A stretch of DNA of 64,000 bases, from assembly GCF_022808855.1 (NCBI RefSeq), contig NZ_JAKZLF010000025.1, positions 16,151 to 80,150 of the forward strand. The letters run 5' to 3'. This DNA comes from Anaeromyxobacter soli. GTDB lineage: Bacteria > Myxococcota > Myxococcia > Myxococcales > Anaeromyxobacteraceae. How positions within the stretch are numbered: the first letter of the stretch is position 1; each line of letters opens with the position of its first letter. Of the stretch, positions 43,611 to 53,830 are shown piece after piece. The notes under the pieces were generated by a model. It ran no database searches. It saw only the letters and a program-made list of their open reading frames with translations, and had not been told where the DNA came from. A program made the translations under genes and the position numbers.

Positions 43611-45461
43611 TCACTTCCTGAGATAGCGGAGCTCGCGGACGAGGTCCACGTGCTCGGGCGCGACCGCGAGGCCGCGCCTGAGGTGGCGCTCGGCGAGGGA
43701 GAGGTCCCCCACGAGCTTGGCCATCTGGCCGAGGAACAGGTACCCCGGCGCGCAGCGGGAGTTCCGGCGGAGCCCCTCCTCGATGGAGGCGGCGCTCGCC
43801 GCGTGCTGCGCCCGCGGCTCGCTCGCGACGAGGAACTCGCACCACGCCGCCCAGATCGCGAACTCCGGCTCGTCGGCGTTGAGCACGATCGCCTCGCGGA
43901 GCTTCGCGAGCGCCTCGGCGTAGCGGCGGGCGCGGACGAGGACGGTCGCCGCCTGGAACACGTTCTCGGCCTGGAGGATCCGCATGACGTCCACGTCTGC
44001 GGCCCCGCCGGACGCGAGCTCTTCCTCGTACTTCGCGCGCTGCGCCTCGTCACCGAGCACGCTCCACGCGGCGCTCACCTTCGCGAACACGTCGGCGCAG
44101 AGCGCACGCACCTCGGCGGGGGCGTCCGCCGGGACCGCGTCCGGGTGGTAGGTCTTCGCGAGCCGGAAGTAGGCGACCTTCACCTGCGCCGCAGTCGCCG
44201 CGCGCTTCACGCCCAGGACCTCGAAGTGATCGGCGCTCGCGAGCCCCTCGAGGAGGACTCGGAGCTCCCCGGCGTCGAGCGGAGGAGGAGGCGGCGGGGG
44301 CGCGCTCGGGCGGGACCCCGCGGGCGCCGCCGGCGGACGGGTGGCGGCGGGCGGGGGTCGCGGAGCGACGGGGGATGGCTTCGCGGGCGAGGCGGGTCGC
44401 GCGGCGGGCGGTCCGGGCGAGGGCATGGGCGAAGTCGCGGCCGAGGGCGCGCGCGCGGCGGGAGTGGCGACCGGGGGCGGGCTCGCAGTGGGAGCCGGGC
44501 CGCGCGGGGCCGCCCGCGGGGCCGCCCGCGGCGCTCCGAACGCGAGCAGCTCGGCCTCGGCGAGCAGGAACGCGACGCGGAGGAGGGTCGCGGCCTCGGC
44601 CGGCTGCGCCGCCGCGAGCTCGGCCGGGCTCCGCCCGTCGAAGCTGCCCGCGGCGCGCGCCTCCTGCGGCGTGAGCCGCAGGTCCTCGAGCCGCACGCGT
44701 CCGACGACGCGCGAGGCGGCGCGCGTCATGCGCTCGCCGAGGCGCCGCTCCGCGCCGACGACGTCGAGCGCGCGCACCGCGGCGGAGACCATCGCGTAGG
44801 GATTGCCGAGCGGAAAGCCCGACGGCGGCGGCGCCACGCCCGGCTCCCATCCCCAGCTCCCCGCCTCGAGCGCGAGAGCGCGCGCGACGATGGCGGCGCC
44901 GTGGTCGGCGAGGAAGACCGCGATGTCCGCCGGCGCGACGAGCCGCTCCGCGAGGAGGGCGGAGACCAGGTCGCCGCCCGTGCCGGCGCGCGCGCCCTCC
45001 GCGCGCACGAGCTGCTCGGGGGTGAGCGCTCCGCGCCGCGCCAGGAACCGGCCGAGCTCGTCCTCGGGTGCGGCCGAGGCGGCGTGCTCGACGGCGCCGC
45101 GGCGGAAGGTGAGCGCGTACCGCGCCTGACCCGACGCGAGCGCGAGGCGGCCGTGCGCCTGGTTCGCGGCGGCGAGCAGGAAGAGCCGGAGCGCGCCGTC
45201 GCTCGCGAGCGTCCCCTCGCGCGGCAAGCCCGCCGCGATCGCGGCGGCGGCGGTGACCTCTCGCTCGGCGAGGCCGTACGCCGCGCGCGGCGCAGCGGCC
45301 TCCGGCGCGCCCGCCGCCGCGGGGGCGGTGCCCGGCGGCGGCGGCGTGGGGCGGGCGGGCGGAGGACGGTAGCCCGGCGGGACGCGCTCGAGCCGCGGCG
45401 GCGCCGCGTCCGTCGGATGCTGCGGCCCCGCCCCCTTCCCCTGCCCGTTCCCGTCGCTCAC
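43611..45461 (-). CDS. DUF4388-DnaJ-tetratricopeptide-like protein
   Basis: A 616-residue protein with three parts. A proline-rich start leads to a DUF4388/PATAN-like region (about residues 80-240: GTLASDGALRLFLLAAANQAHGRLAL...ELGRFLARRGALTPEQL). A low-complexity Pro/Ala linker follows. Then comes a J-domain (DHFEVLGVKRAATAAQVKVAYFRLAKTYHPDAV) with the HPD motif, and helical repeats at the end. It may recruit Hsp70 to a signalling or envelope complex, as guessed for other Myxococcota DUF4388 proteins. Confidence 0.82.
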   Translation of the reverse strand: MSDGNGQGKGAGPQHPTDAAPPRLERVPPGYRPPPARPTPPPPGTAPAAAGAPEAAAPRAAYGLAEREVTAAAAIAAGLPREGTLASDGALRLFLLAAANQAHGRLALASGQARYALTFRRGAVEHAASAAPEDELGRFLARRGALTPEQLVRAEGARAGTGGDLVSALLAERLVAPADIAVFLADHGAAIVARALALEAGSWGWEPGVAPPPSGFPLGNPYAMVSAAVRALDVVGAERRLGERMTRAASRVVGRVRLEDLRLTPQEARAAGSFDGRSPAELAAAQPAEAATLLRVAFLLAEAELLAFGAPRAAPRAAPRGPAPTASPPPVATPAARAPSAATSPMPSPGPPAARPASPAKPSPVAPRPPPAATRPPAAPAGSRPSAPPPPPPPLDAGELRVLLEGLASADHFEVLGVKRAATAAQVKVAYFRLAKTYHPDAVPADAPAEVRALCADVFAKVSAAWSVLGDEAQRAKYEEELASGGAADVDVMRILQAENVFQAATVLVRARRYAEALAKLREAIVLNADEPEFAIWAAWCEFLVASEPRAQHAASAASIEEGLRRNSRCAPGYLFLGQMAKLVGDLSLAERHLRRGLAVAPEHVDLVRELRYLRK

Positions 45462-45468
45462 CGGCCGG

Positions 45469-47118
<1,650 letters not shown>

Positions 47119-47166
47119 GTCGGTCCCTCGACGCGCTCGCGGGCAACGTGCCCGCGGAAGAGTTCG

Positions 47167-47679
47167 CTACTCCACGACGCAGAGCTTCGCGTTGCCCTCG
47201 ACGACCTGGCCCTCCGTGACGAGGACCTCCACCACCCGGCCGCCCTTCGGGCTCCGCAGCTCGTTCTCCATCTTCATCGCCTCGACGACGAGGAGCGCCT
47301 GCCCCTCCCGCACCGCGTCGCCGACCTTCACCTGCACCTTCGCGATCCTGCCCGGCATGGGCGCGGCGAGGGTCTGCCGGCCCTCGACCGTGAACCCGCC
47401 GGCCGCGCGGCGCATGCGGAGCTTCTTCTCGTCGAGGATCTCGATCGGATACACCGAGTCCCGCACCCGCACCCGCACGTGCGAGTCGCGCTCGTCGAGC
47501 ATGGCGGTGTAGCTCGCGGTGTCCACGATGAGCGAGAGCGTGCCGTAGTCGTGCCTGAAGGCGTCGACGACGTGCACCCGCCCGCGAAGCCGCACCTCGA
47601 ACTGCCCGGGCGCCGTCTGCCTCACCTCGATCGGCTCCTCGCGCCGTCCGCCGTCGAGGAGGGCGACGTAGCGGCTCAC
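47167..47679 (-). CDS. Biotin carboxyl carrier subunit of an acyl-CoA carboxylase
   Basis: A 170-residue protein whose C-terminal lipoyl/biotinyl domain has the biotinylation motif EAMKMENEL and GRIAKVQVKVGDAVREGQALLVVEAM. The N-terminal ~90 residues (VRLRGRVHVVDAF...VRVRVRDSVYPIEILDEKKL) are a less common extension, perhaps binding the carboxylase. Its GTG start overlaps the carboxylase stop (GTGA), so they are coupled. Confidence 0.88.
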   Translation of the reverse strand: MSRYVALLDGGRREEPIEVRQTAPGQFEVRLRGRVHVVDAFRHDYGTLSLIVDTASYTAMLDERDSHVRVRVRDSVYPIEILDEKKLRMRRAAGGFTVEGRQTLAAPMPGRIAKVQVKVGDAVREGQALLVVEAMKMENELRSPKGGRVVEVLVTEGQVVEGNAKLCVVE

Positions 47680-49211
47680 GCGCCACCTCCGCGCAGCGCG
47701 CGGGCGCGCCCGAGCCGCGCCCAGTTCGAGCGGCTGGCCGCCACCGAGCCGGCGCGCGCCACGGACGCCTCCGCCGCGGCGCGATCCCGCTTGTACGCCT
47801 CGACCGCCGCGGCGATGAGGGCCACGTCCTCGAAGGCGGGATCCGGGGGCCGCACGAGGTCCGCCGCGTAGCGTTCGCAGAACTGGGTGTCGTAGGCGCC
47901 CGAGCGGAAGGCGGGGTGATCGAGCACCGCCGCGAGGTAGGCGACGTTGGTGGTGATGCCGTGGACGGTGTACTCGCCGAGCGCGCGGATGAGCCGCTCG
48001 ATGGCCTGATCCCGCGTCGGCGCCCAGGCGACGAGCTTCGAGATGAGCGGGTCGTAGTACTGCGGCACGACCCAGCCCGCGTACACGCCCGAGTCGTCGC
48101 GGATGCCGGGGCCGCCCGGCACGCGCAGGTAGGTGATCTTGCCCGGCGAGGGCAGGAAGCCCCGCCCCGGGTCCTCGGCGTAGATGCGCGCCTCGATGGC
48201 GTGGCCGCGGCGCGCGACCGCCTCCTGCGGCACCAGCCGTCCGCCGCCCGCCACCTCGAGCTGCATCCGCACGAGGTCGAGCCCGGTGATCATCTCGGTC
48301 ACCGGGTGCTCCACCTGCAGGCGGGTGTTCATCTCGAGGAAGTAGAAGCTCCGCGCCGCGTCCACGAGGAACTCGACCGTGCCGGCGCCGCGGTAGCCCA
48401 CCGCCTTCGCCGCCCGCACGGCGACCTCGCCCATCGCCTGCCGCATCCGCTCGTCGAGGATGCAGCTCGGGCTCTCCTCCACGACCTTCTGCTGGCGGCG
48501 CTGCACCGAGCACTCGCGCTCGCCCAGGTGGATGGCGTCGCCGTGCTCGTCTGCGAAGATCTGGATCTCGACGTGGCGCGGCTCGTCGAGGAACTTCTCG
48601 AGGTAGAGCCGCTCGTCGCCGAAGGCGCCGGCGGACTCCCGCCGGGCGGAGTCCCACAGGGCGAGGAAGTCCGCCTCGCGCTCCACCTTCTTCATGCCCT
48701 TGCCGCCGCCGCCCGCGGCCGGCTTGATCATGACGGGGTAGCCGAGCGCGTCCGCGAAGGCCTTCGCCTCCTGCTCGTCGGCGATCGGCCCCTCGGACCC
48801 GGGCACCGTGGGCACGCCCGCCGCGTTCATGTGCCGGCGGGCGACGGTCTTCACGCCCATCGTCTCCATCGCCTCGGGCGGCGGGCCGACGAAGGTGAGG
48901 CCGGCCGCCGCGCAGGCGCGGGCGAGCGCCGCGTTCTCGGAGAGGAACCCGTACCCGGGGTGAAGCGCGTCCGCCCCCGTCTTCTTCGCGGCGTCGACGA
49001 GCTTCTCGACGACGAGGTAGCTGTCGCGCGCGGGGGACGGCCCGACGTGGACCGCCTCGTCCGCCTTACGGACGTGGAGGGCCCCGCGATCCGCGTCCGA
49101 GTAGACGGCCACCGTCGCGAGGCCCATCTCCCGGCAGGTCCGCATGACGCGCACCGCGATCTCGCCGCGGTTCGCGACGAGGACCTTGCGGATGCGCGTC
49201 TTCGGGCTCAA
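47676..49211 (-). CDS. Biotin carboxylase subunit of an acyl-CoA carboxylase
   Basis: A 511-residue ATP-grasp biotin carboxylase: IRKVLVANRGEIAVRVMRT, HPGYGFLSENA, ATP-grasp loop KPAAGGGGKGMKKV, ERECSVQRRQQKVVEESPS, and FLEMNTRLQVEHPVTEMITG. It charges biotin on the next gene's product using ATP and bicarbonate. The likely start is TTG at 49211; a longer ATG-type reading to 49328 adds a non-conserved leader. Tightly coupled to the carrier gene. Its carboxyltransferase is probably the gene at 56.3 kb. Confidence 0.9.
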   Translation of the reverse strand: MSPKTRIRKVLVANRGEIAVRVMRTCREMGLATVAVYSDADRGALHVRKADEAVHVGPSPARDSYLVVEKLVDAAKKTGADALHPGYGFLSENAALARACAAAGLTFVGPPPEAMETMGVKTVARRHMNAAGVPTVPGSEGPIADEQEAKAFADALGYPVMIKPAAGGGGKGMKKVEREADFLALWDSARRESAGAFGDERLYLEKFLDEPRHVEIQIFADEHGDAIHLGERECSVQRRQQKVVEESPSCILDERMRQAMGEVAVRAAKAVGYRGAGTVEFLVDAARSFYFLEMNTRLQVEHPVTEMITGLDLVRMQLEVAGGGRLVPQEAVARRGHAIEARIYAEDPGRGFLPSPGKITYLRVPGGPGIRDDSGVYAGWVVPQYYDPLISKLVAWAPTRDQAIERLIRALGEYTVHGITTNVAYLAAVLDHPAFRSGAYDTQFCERYAADLVRPPDPAFEDVALIAAAVEAYKRDRAAAEASVARAGSVAASRSNWARLGRARALRGGGA

Positions 49212-49290
49212 TTCGCGGGCCTCGAGGGGGAAACGGGCGGGGCTCGACCCGGCACGGGGCAGCGAGAACGGCTGGGGGAGCGGGTCACGA

Positions 49291-49314
49291 TACCTGCGCG
49301 TGCACGCGCAGGTA
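49291..49314. promoter_or_regulatory. 24-bp perfect palindrome, candidate operator
   Basis: The sequence is identical to its reverse complement over 24 bp, with half-site TACCTGCGCGTG. It sits between the divergent carboxylase and histidine kinase genes. As a dimeric regulator site it would control fatty-acid/propionyl-CoA carboxylation; a hairpin at the RNA level is possible too. Confidence 0.5.
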
Positions 49315-49344
49315 AAGGCTCTCCCCACATCGACTCCACGGGTC

Positions 49345-49360
49345 CGGAACGATCGTTCCG
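49345..49360. promoter_or_regulatory. 16-bp perfect palindrome, candidate operator
   Basis: CGGAACGATCGTTCCG is identical to its reverse complement. It lies 30 nt from the 24-bp palindrome and 70 nt before the histidine kinase start. Confidence 0.45.
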
Positions 49361-49429
49361 CGCTCCGCTCCTCGGCGCGCGGACCGGGGGGTTCCCCGGG
49401 GGCCGGCGCGCGCCCACGATGAGGCGACG

Positions 49430-50671
49430 ATGGCGGAGGACGTCACGCAGCCCGCCCCGGGCGAGGGCGAAGCGTCGGAGCGGTCGCGCGCGCGGCTCGC
49501 GGACGGGCTCGAGCGGCTCCTCGCCGTGGAGCCCGAGGAGCGCGCGCTCCGCCGGCTCCTGAGCGCCCTCGCCGACGCGGTGCCGGCGATCGACTCGGTG
49601 GCGCTCGTCGTGCGCGAAGGAGATCGCCTCGAGGTCCTCGCGCAGGTGGGGTTCGACGACGGCGCACCCGCGGAGGTCGAAGGCGGGCTCGCAGCGGAGG
49701 TGGTCGCCGCCGGGACGCCGCGCACCGCGCCGCGGCCCGGGGCGCCCTTCCCTGCCGGCACGCGCCACGGCGCGGGGACACCGCTCGTGGGCTGCGCCGT
49801 CGCGGGCGCGCTCCTCGCCGGCACGCGCGGCGACGCCCCGCTCGACGCGGAGGCGCTCCTGCTCCTCCGCGCGGCGGCGGATCGCGCCGCGCGCGCGCTC
49901 GATCGCGACCGGCTCGGGCGCGCGCACGAGGACGCGCGCGAGACGCTCCGGCGCGCCGAGGCGGACCTCGAGACCCGGCGGAGGACGGTGGACTTCATCC
50001 TCGGCGTGGTTGGCCACGATCTGCGCAATCCGCTCGGCGCCATCCACATGTCGGCGTCGCTGCTGCACACGAAGGGCGGGCTCGCCGGCTGGCAGGCCCG
50101 CGCGATCGAGCGGACGCGCTCGTCGGCCGGTCGGATGGGCCGCATCATCCAGGATCTGCTGAGCTACACCCGGACCCGGCTCGGCAACGGGATCCCGGTG
50201 AGCCCGCGCCCGGCGAGCCTCGACGCCGTCGCGCGCAAGGTCGTGGACGAGCTCCGCGCGGTGAACAGCGATCGCACGGTCGAGATCGCGATCCACGGCG
50301 ACGCCGCGGGCGAGTGGGATCCCGATCGGCTCGAGCAGGTGGTCTCGAACCTCGTCTCGAACGCCATCGACCACGGCGATCCCGCGGTGCCGGTGCGCGT
50401 GGAGGTGGACGGGGACGAGCCGGACCAGGTCCTCCTGCACGTGCGCAACGGCGGACCGGGGATCCCGCCGGAGGTGCTCACGCACCTCTTCGAGCCGTTC
50501 TCGCGCGGACCCGAGGAGAAGAGCCGCAAGGCCTCGGGCCTCGGGCTCGGCCTCTACATCTCGCGCGAGATCGTGCGCGGGCACGGCGGCGACATCGCCG
50601 CGCGCTCGGTCGAGGGCGAGACGACCGTGACGGTGCACCTCCCGCGGCGCTGCGCGGCGCGGCCGAGCTGA
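49430..50671 (+). CDS. Cytoplasmic sensor histidine kinase with GAF-like domain
   Basis: A 413-residue kinase. The N-terminal GAF-like region (about 25-160) includes ERALRRLLSALADAVPAIDSVALVVREG. The HisKA domain has phospho-acceptor His196 in VVGHDLRNPLGAIHM. The ATP-binding HATPase domain has NLVSNAIDHGD (N box), GGPGIP and GLGLGLYISREIVRGHGG (G boxes). It has no membrane segments, so it likely senses an internal signal or binds a partner. No response regulator is adjacent. Confidence 0.9.
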   Translation: MAEDVTQPAPGEGEASERSRARLADGLERLLAVEPEERALRRLLSALADAVPAIDSVALVVREGDRLEVLAQVGFDDGAPAEVEGGLAAEVVAAGTPRTAPRPGAPFPAGTRHGAGTPLVGCAVAGALLAGTRGDAPLDAEALLLLRAAADRAARALDRDRLGRAHEDARETLRRAEADLETRRRTVDFILGVVGHDLRNPLGAIHMSASLLHTKGGLAGWQARAIERTRSSAGRMGRIIQDLLSYTRTRLGNGIPVSPRPASLDAVARKVVDELRAVNSDRTVEIAIHGDAAGEWDPDRLEQVVSNLVSNAIDHGDPAVPVRVEVDGDEPDQVLLHVRNGGPGIPPEVLTHLFEPFSRGPEEKSRKASGLGLGLYISREIVRGHGGDIAARSVEGETTVTVHLPRRCAARPS

Positions 50672-50692
50672 GGGCCCCGCCGGGCGCAGGCG

Positions 50693-51169
50693 TCAGCGCG
50701 CGTCGCGCCAGAGCTCGAGGAGCTCGGGCGGGAGGCGCCGCTCCACCTCCGCCGCCGTCTCTGCCGGGAGCGCCTCGCGGACGGCGGCGAGGACCGCGCC
50801 GGCGTAGATCGCGGCGGCGCGCGGGGGGTGCTGCACGAGCTCCGCGACGTCGCGCAGGTACTCGCCGGCCCCGATGCGCCCGCGCACCGCGCCGTCCTCC
50901 TCGTCGAGCAGCTCGCGGGCGAGCGCGTGGGGCAGCCGCGCGGCGATCGCGCGGAGCGGCTCGCCGTGCAGCGCACCGAGGAGCGGCACGAGCACGCCGA
51001 AGAGGATCTTGCGGAGATCCACCTCCGAGCCGAGCCGCGCCTCCAGACGCTCGGCGATCCCGCGCCCGTCGACGTGCACCCACTCCGCGCGGCCGTCGAG
51101 GTCGCTCGGACCGAGCGCTCCGGGCACGGCGTCTCCGTGCCCGCCCGACACCCGGTATCCGTCCGTCAT
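50693..51169 (-). CDS. DUF2267 family protein
   Basis: A 158-residue helical protein. Its two-part layout (DLRKILFGVLVPLLGALHGEPLRAIAARLPHALARELL and LRDVAELVQHPPRAAAIYAGAVLAAVREALPAETAAEVERRLPPELLELW) matches the DUF2267 pattern of paired helical modules with conserved L-P-x-x-L. Function unknown; in other bacteria it often lies near stress or cell-wall genes. An ATG at 51193 would add eight residues. Confidence 0.72.
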   Translation of the reverse strand: MTDGYRVSGGHGDAVPGALGPSDLDGRAEWVHVDGRGIAERLEARLGSEVDLRKILFGVLVPLLGALHGEPLRAIAARLPHALARELLDEEDGAVRGRIGAGEYLRDVAELVQHPPRAAAIYAGAVLAAVREALPAETAAEVERRLPPELLELWRDAR

Positions 51170-51265
51170 GCCGGAAAGATGTGCGTCGCACACGGGCGGG
51201 GCAGCACCCCGGACCGCGGACTCCGCAGGCGAGGCGGGAGACGCGGTCGGGCGGTCGCCCTCCCG

Positions 51266-52048
51266 TCAGCGCGCCTCGGGCACCCGGGGCGGTGGGACGC
51301 GCAGCGGCCCGGACGGCCGGTTCGCCTCGGGGAGCGCGGCCGCGATCGCGGCCCGCGTCGCGTCGCGCAGGGCGTCCGCGGTCGGGAACTCGGCCGGGTC
51401 GAGCGGGTCGAGCACGCGGACGTGCGCGCGCATCCGCTGGCGCAGGACGAGGCCGTGCTTCGGGAGCGCGTCGCCCGTCCCGCTGACCACGATGGGGATC
51501 ACCGGGCAGCCCGCCTCGATCGCGAGCCGGAAGGCGCCGTCCTTGAACGCCCCGAGCCGTCCGTCCCGCGAGCGCGTGCCCTCGGGGAAGAGCATCACCG
51601 GCGTACCGCGCGCGAGGTGGGCGCGGCAGTGGTCCATCATCTCGCGGATCGACTCGCGGTCGCCCCGCTTCACGCGCACGTAGTCGTTGAGCCAGAGGTT
51701 CCAGCCGACGAACGGCACGCGAAAGACCTCCGCCTTCGACACCCACTTGAAGGGCCGGAAGAGCCCGTAGAGGACGAGGATGTCGAGGAGGGAGAGGTGG
51801 TTCGCGGCGAGGACGGCGGCGCCCTTCCACGGCAGCTTCTCCCGGCCCTCGACCGACACGCGCCAGAGCGGGTTCGCCACGACGTAGAAGGTCGCCCACG
51901 CGCAGGAGTAGAGGTGCACGGCGACGCGCCGCCGGTCGAACGGAGAGGTGAGGAGGAAGACGAGCATCGCGCCGAGGAACAGGACCGGCAGCGTGGCGGC
52001 GAAGAACACCCAGTACACGAGGGAGAAGGCGCGCAGCACGGGGCGCAT
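51266..52048 (-). CDS. plsC: 1-acyl-sn-glycerol-3-phosphate acyltransferase
   Basis: A 260-residue membrane-associated acyltransferase: NH-L-S-L-L-D catalytic motif (AANHLSLLDILVLYGL) and FPEGTRSRDGRLGAFKDGAF. An N-terminal hydrophobic segment (VYWVFFAATLPVLFLGAMLVFLL) anchors it. It acylates lysophosphatidic acid to phosphatidic acid. The ATG at 52048 has GAGCAGG upstream. It follows the GT-B-like gene by 59 nt, suggesting a lipid/glycolipid pair. Confidence 0.9.
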   Translation of the reverse strand: MRPVLRAFSLVYWVFFAATLPVLFLGAMLVFLLTSPFDRRRVAVHLYSCAWATFYVVANPLWRVSVEGREKLPWKGAAVLAANHLSLLDILVLYGLFRPFKWVSKAEVFRVPFVGWNLWLNDYVRVKRGDRESIREMMDHCRAHLARGTPVMLFPEGTRSRDGRLGAFKDGAFRLAIEAGCPVIPIVVSGTGDALPKHGLVLRQRMRAHVRVLDPLDPAEFPTADALRDATRAAIAAALPEANRPSGPLRVPPPRVPEAR

Positions 52049-52107
52049 CCTGCTCCGGCGCCGGGGCGGCGGCAAGCGTCGGCCGGACGGGCGCCGCACC
52101 TCCGGCG

Positions 52108-53442
52108 TCACGCGCCGGCGGGGCCCGCGACGCGCGCCTCGGGCGTCGCGCCGACCGCCTCGAGGATGCGGTGCAGCCCGAACTTCGGCAGGCGCATGTA
52201 GCCCGCCCAGGCGGCGGCCGCGAGGACGCCGTCGGCGATCCCGTCGCCGAGCCACTCCGCCGCGAAGCGCGGGTCGCGCTGCTTCAGGCCCGCGCCGCTC
52301 TCCCGCGCCCAGCGCCGGTTGTACCTTTCGTGAACCCCGACCGGCGGCGCCAGCACGAGCGGGAGCCCGAGCGCACCGTAGAAGGTGAGCTCGGAGGGTT
52401 TCGTCCACAGGACGTCGGTGCGCGCCAGGAGCGCGTTGAAGCGGTCGTAGTACTCGCGGAAGGTCGGGGCGAGGAGGATGTCGAGCGGCCCGCCGAGAAG
52501 CGGCTCCAGCCCCGCGCGCCGGGCGATCTCCCGGAAGCGCGCGTCCACCTCGGCGCGCACGCCGGCCACGAGGCAGATCCTGAGCGTCCCCGCCTCGAGC
52601 GCGCGGCGGAAGCCGGGCAGGAGCTCCGCCGCCATCCCCGCCTGCGCGCCCGCGCCGCCCACCGCGAAGGTGAGGAGCGGCGGCTGCCCCTCCTCCTCGC
52701 GCGGGAGGGCGCCGAGGAAGTGCGCGAGCTCCTCCGGGATCGTGCGGCGGAACTCGCCGGAGGGATCGAGCCGCACCACGCGCGCAGCGAGGTTCGCCTT
52801 GAGCGCGCCGAGCGCGGGCCCGCCGACGAGCGCCTCCGGGAGCGGGAAGCCAGTGAAGGTGATCCGGTCCTCCGGCACGCCGTAGGAGCGGAGCCTGCGC
52901 GCGGCGCGGCGGGTCGGGACGAGGTAGTGGATGCGGGTGCGGCGCGGCTCGGCGGGCGCCCAGATGCGGTTCAGGTCGGAGTCCGTCGCGACGCAGAAGA
53001 TCCGCTCGAGGCCGGCGGCGTCCGCGACGATCGCCGGCGAGTAGAAGGTGGTGAGGAGGGGCGCGCCGGTCCGGCGCAGCTCCGCCACGAGCCCCCGGCC
53101 CAGCTGGCGCTTCCGGACGAGCCGGTCGAGGGTGTCGACCCCGCGGGTCGGCGCCGAGAGGTCGCGGTAAGGGTGGAGGCGCGGGATGTCCGTCACGGCC
53201 TCGAGCGCGCGCCTGAGCGGCGCCCCCACCCATGGCACCTGCGAGAGGCGCGACACGCCCTCGTAGGTGCTGCGGACGCGCTGCCAGAGCCGCTCCTCGC
53301 CCGGCGCGACGAGCGGCGCGCGATCCACCTGGAGCACCTCGGTGCCGAGCGCGTCGGCGAGCGGCATCGCGGCGCGCATGTGGCCGTAGCCCATCTCGAC
53401 GGCGACCACGAGCGGCATGGGGGAGGACGAGGCGCGGGTCAT
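52108..53442 (-). CDS. GT-B-fold glycosyltransferase-like protein (MGDG synthase/MurG type)
   Basis: A 444-residue protein with N-terminal VVAVEMGYGHMRAAMPLADAL, resembling the GxGH start of MGDG synthase and MurG-like enzymes. A central CVATDSDLNRIWAP and a nucleotide-sugar-like late segment (LWTKPSELTFYGALGLPLVLAPPVGVHERYNRRWARESGAG) follow. It may transfer a sugar to a lipid, given the acyltransferase downstream. Exact donor and acceptor unknown. I chose ATG 53442; an internal ATG at 53418 is the main alternative. Confidence 0.65.
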   Translation of the reverse strand: MTRASSSPMPLVVAVEMGYGHMRAAMPLADALGTEVLQVDRAPLVAPGEERLWQRVRSTYEGVSRLSQVPWVGAPLRRALEAVTDIPRLHPYRDLSAPTRGVDTLDRLVRKRQLGRGLVAELRRTGAPLLTTFYSPAIVADAAGLERIFCVATDSDLNRIWAPAEPRRTRIHYLVPTRRAARRLRSYGVPEDRITFTGFPLPEALVGGPALGALKANLAARVVRLDPSGEFRRTIPEELAHFLGALPREEEGQPPLLTFAVGGAGAQAGMAAELLPGFRRALEAGTLRICLVAGVRAEVDARFREIARRAGLEPLLGGPLDILLAPTFREYYDRFNALLARTDVLWTKPSELTFYGALGLPLVLAPPVGVHERYNRRWARESGAGLKQRDPRFAAEWLGDGIADGVLAAAAWAGYMRLPKFGLHRILEAVGATPEARVAGPAGA

Positions 53443-53830
53443 GATGTGGGCGCCGAGCCTATCCCACCGACCGGGGGGCGTCAGCGTCGCGGGGGGAGCG
53501 CGCGCTCGCGGGCTCGCTCGCTCGGGAGCCTCGACCGGCTCGGCTCGCCGCGACACCCGTCATTCGGAAGAAGAGACCCGGCGAAGCCGACCTTCGATAT
53601 CGCATCGCCCAGCATCGCGAGCGCGGGACGCCACCCGTGCGCCGAGCTCCCGCGCTCGGCGAGCGAGGCCGACGCCCGGGCGAGGGAGCGGCCGCCGCGT
53701 CGCGTCAGGGGCTAGCGCCTACGCACCGCGTCGGTCGATTGCCACGGGGGCCGTGACCGTCGGGTGACACCGCAGCCGTAGGGTGCCCGCTCGCGCCCCG
53801 TCCCTCAACCCGGCGCGAAGGAGCCCACGC
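53443..53830. other. Intergenic region of 388 nt without a recognised gene
   Basis: It separates the minus-strand glycosyltransferase-like gene from the plus-strand nitronate monooxygenase gene. The right end holds GAAGGAG 7-8 nt before ATG 53831. TAGGCT (minus strand) at about 53456-53461 lies 13 nt before the left gene's start. No coding pattern or strong repeat was seen. Confidence 0.4.

Larger units (their letters stand above)
49212..49429. other. Divergent intergenic region with two perfect palindromes
   Basis: 218 nt between the minus-strand carboxylase and the plus-strand histidine kinase. It holds a 24-bp perfect palindrome (49291-49314) and a 16-bp perfect palindrome (49345-49360). 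No gene is seen. Confidence 0.5.

Noticed and set aside
53443..53830. Short frames in the 388-nt gap between the GT-B-like and nitronate monooxygenase genes.
   Set aside because: They are low-complexity Arg/Pro/Ala readings, with no start context or conserved motif.
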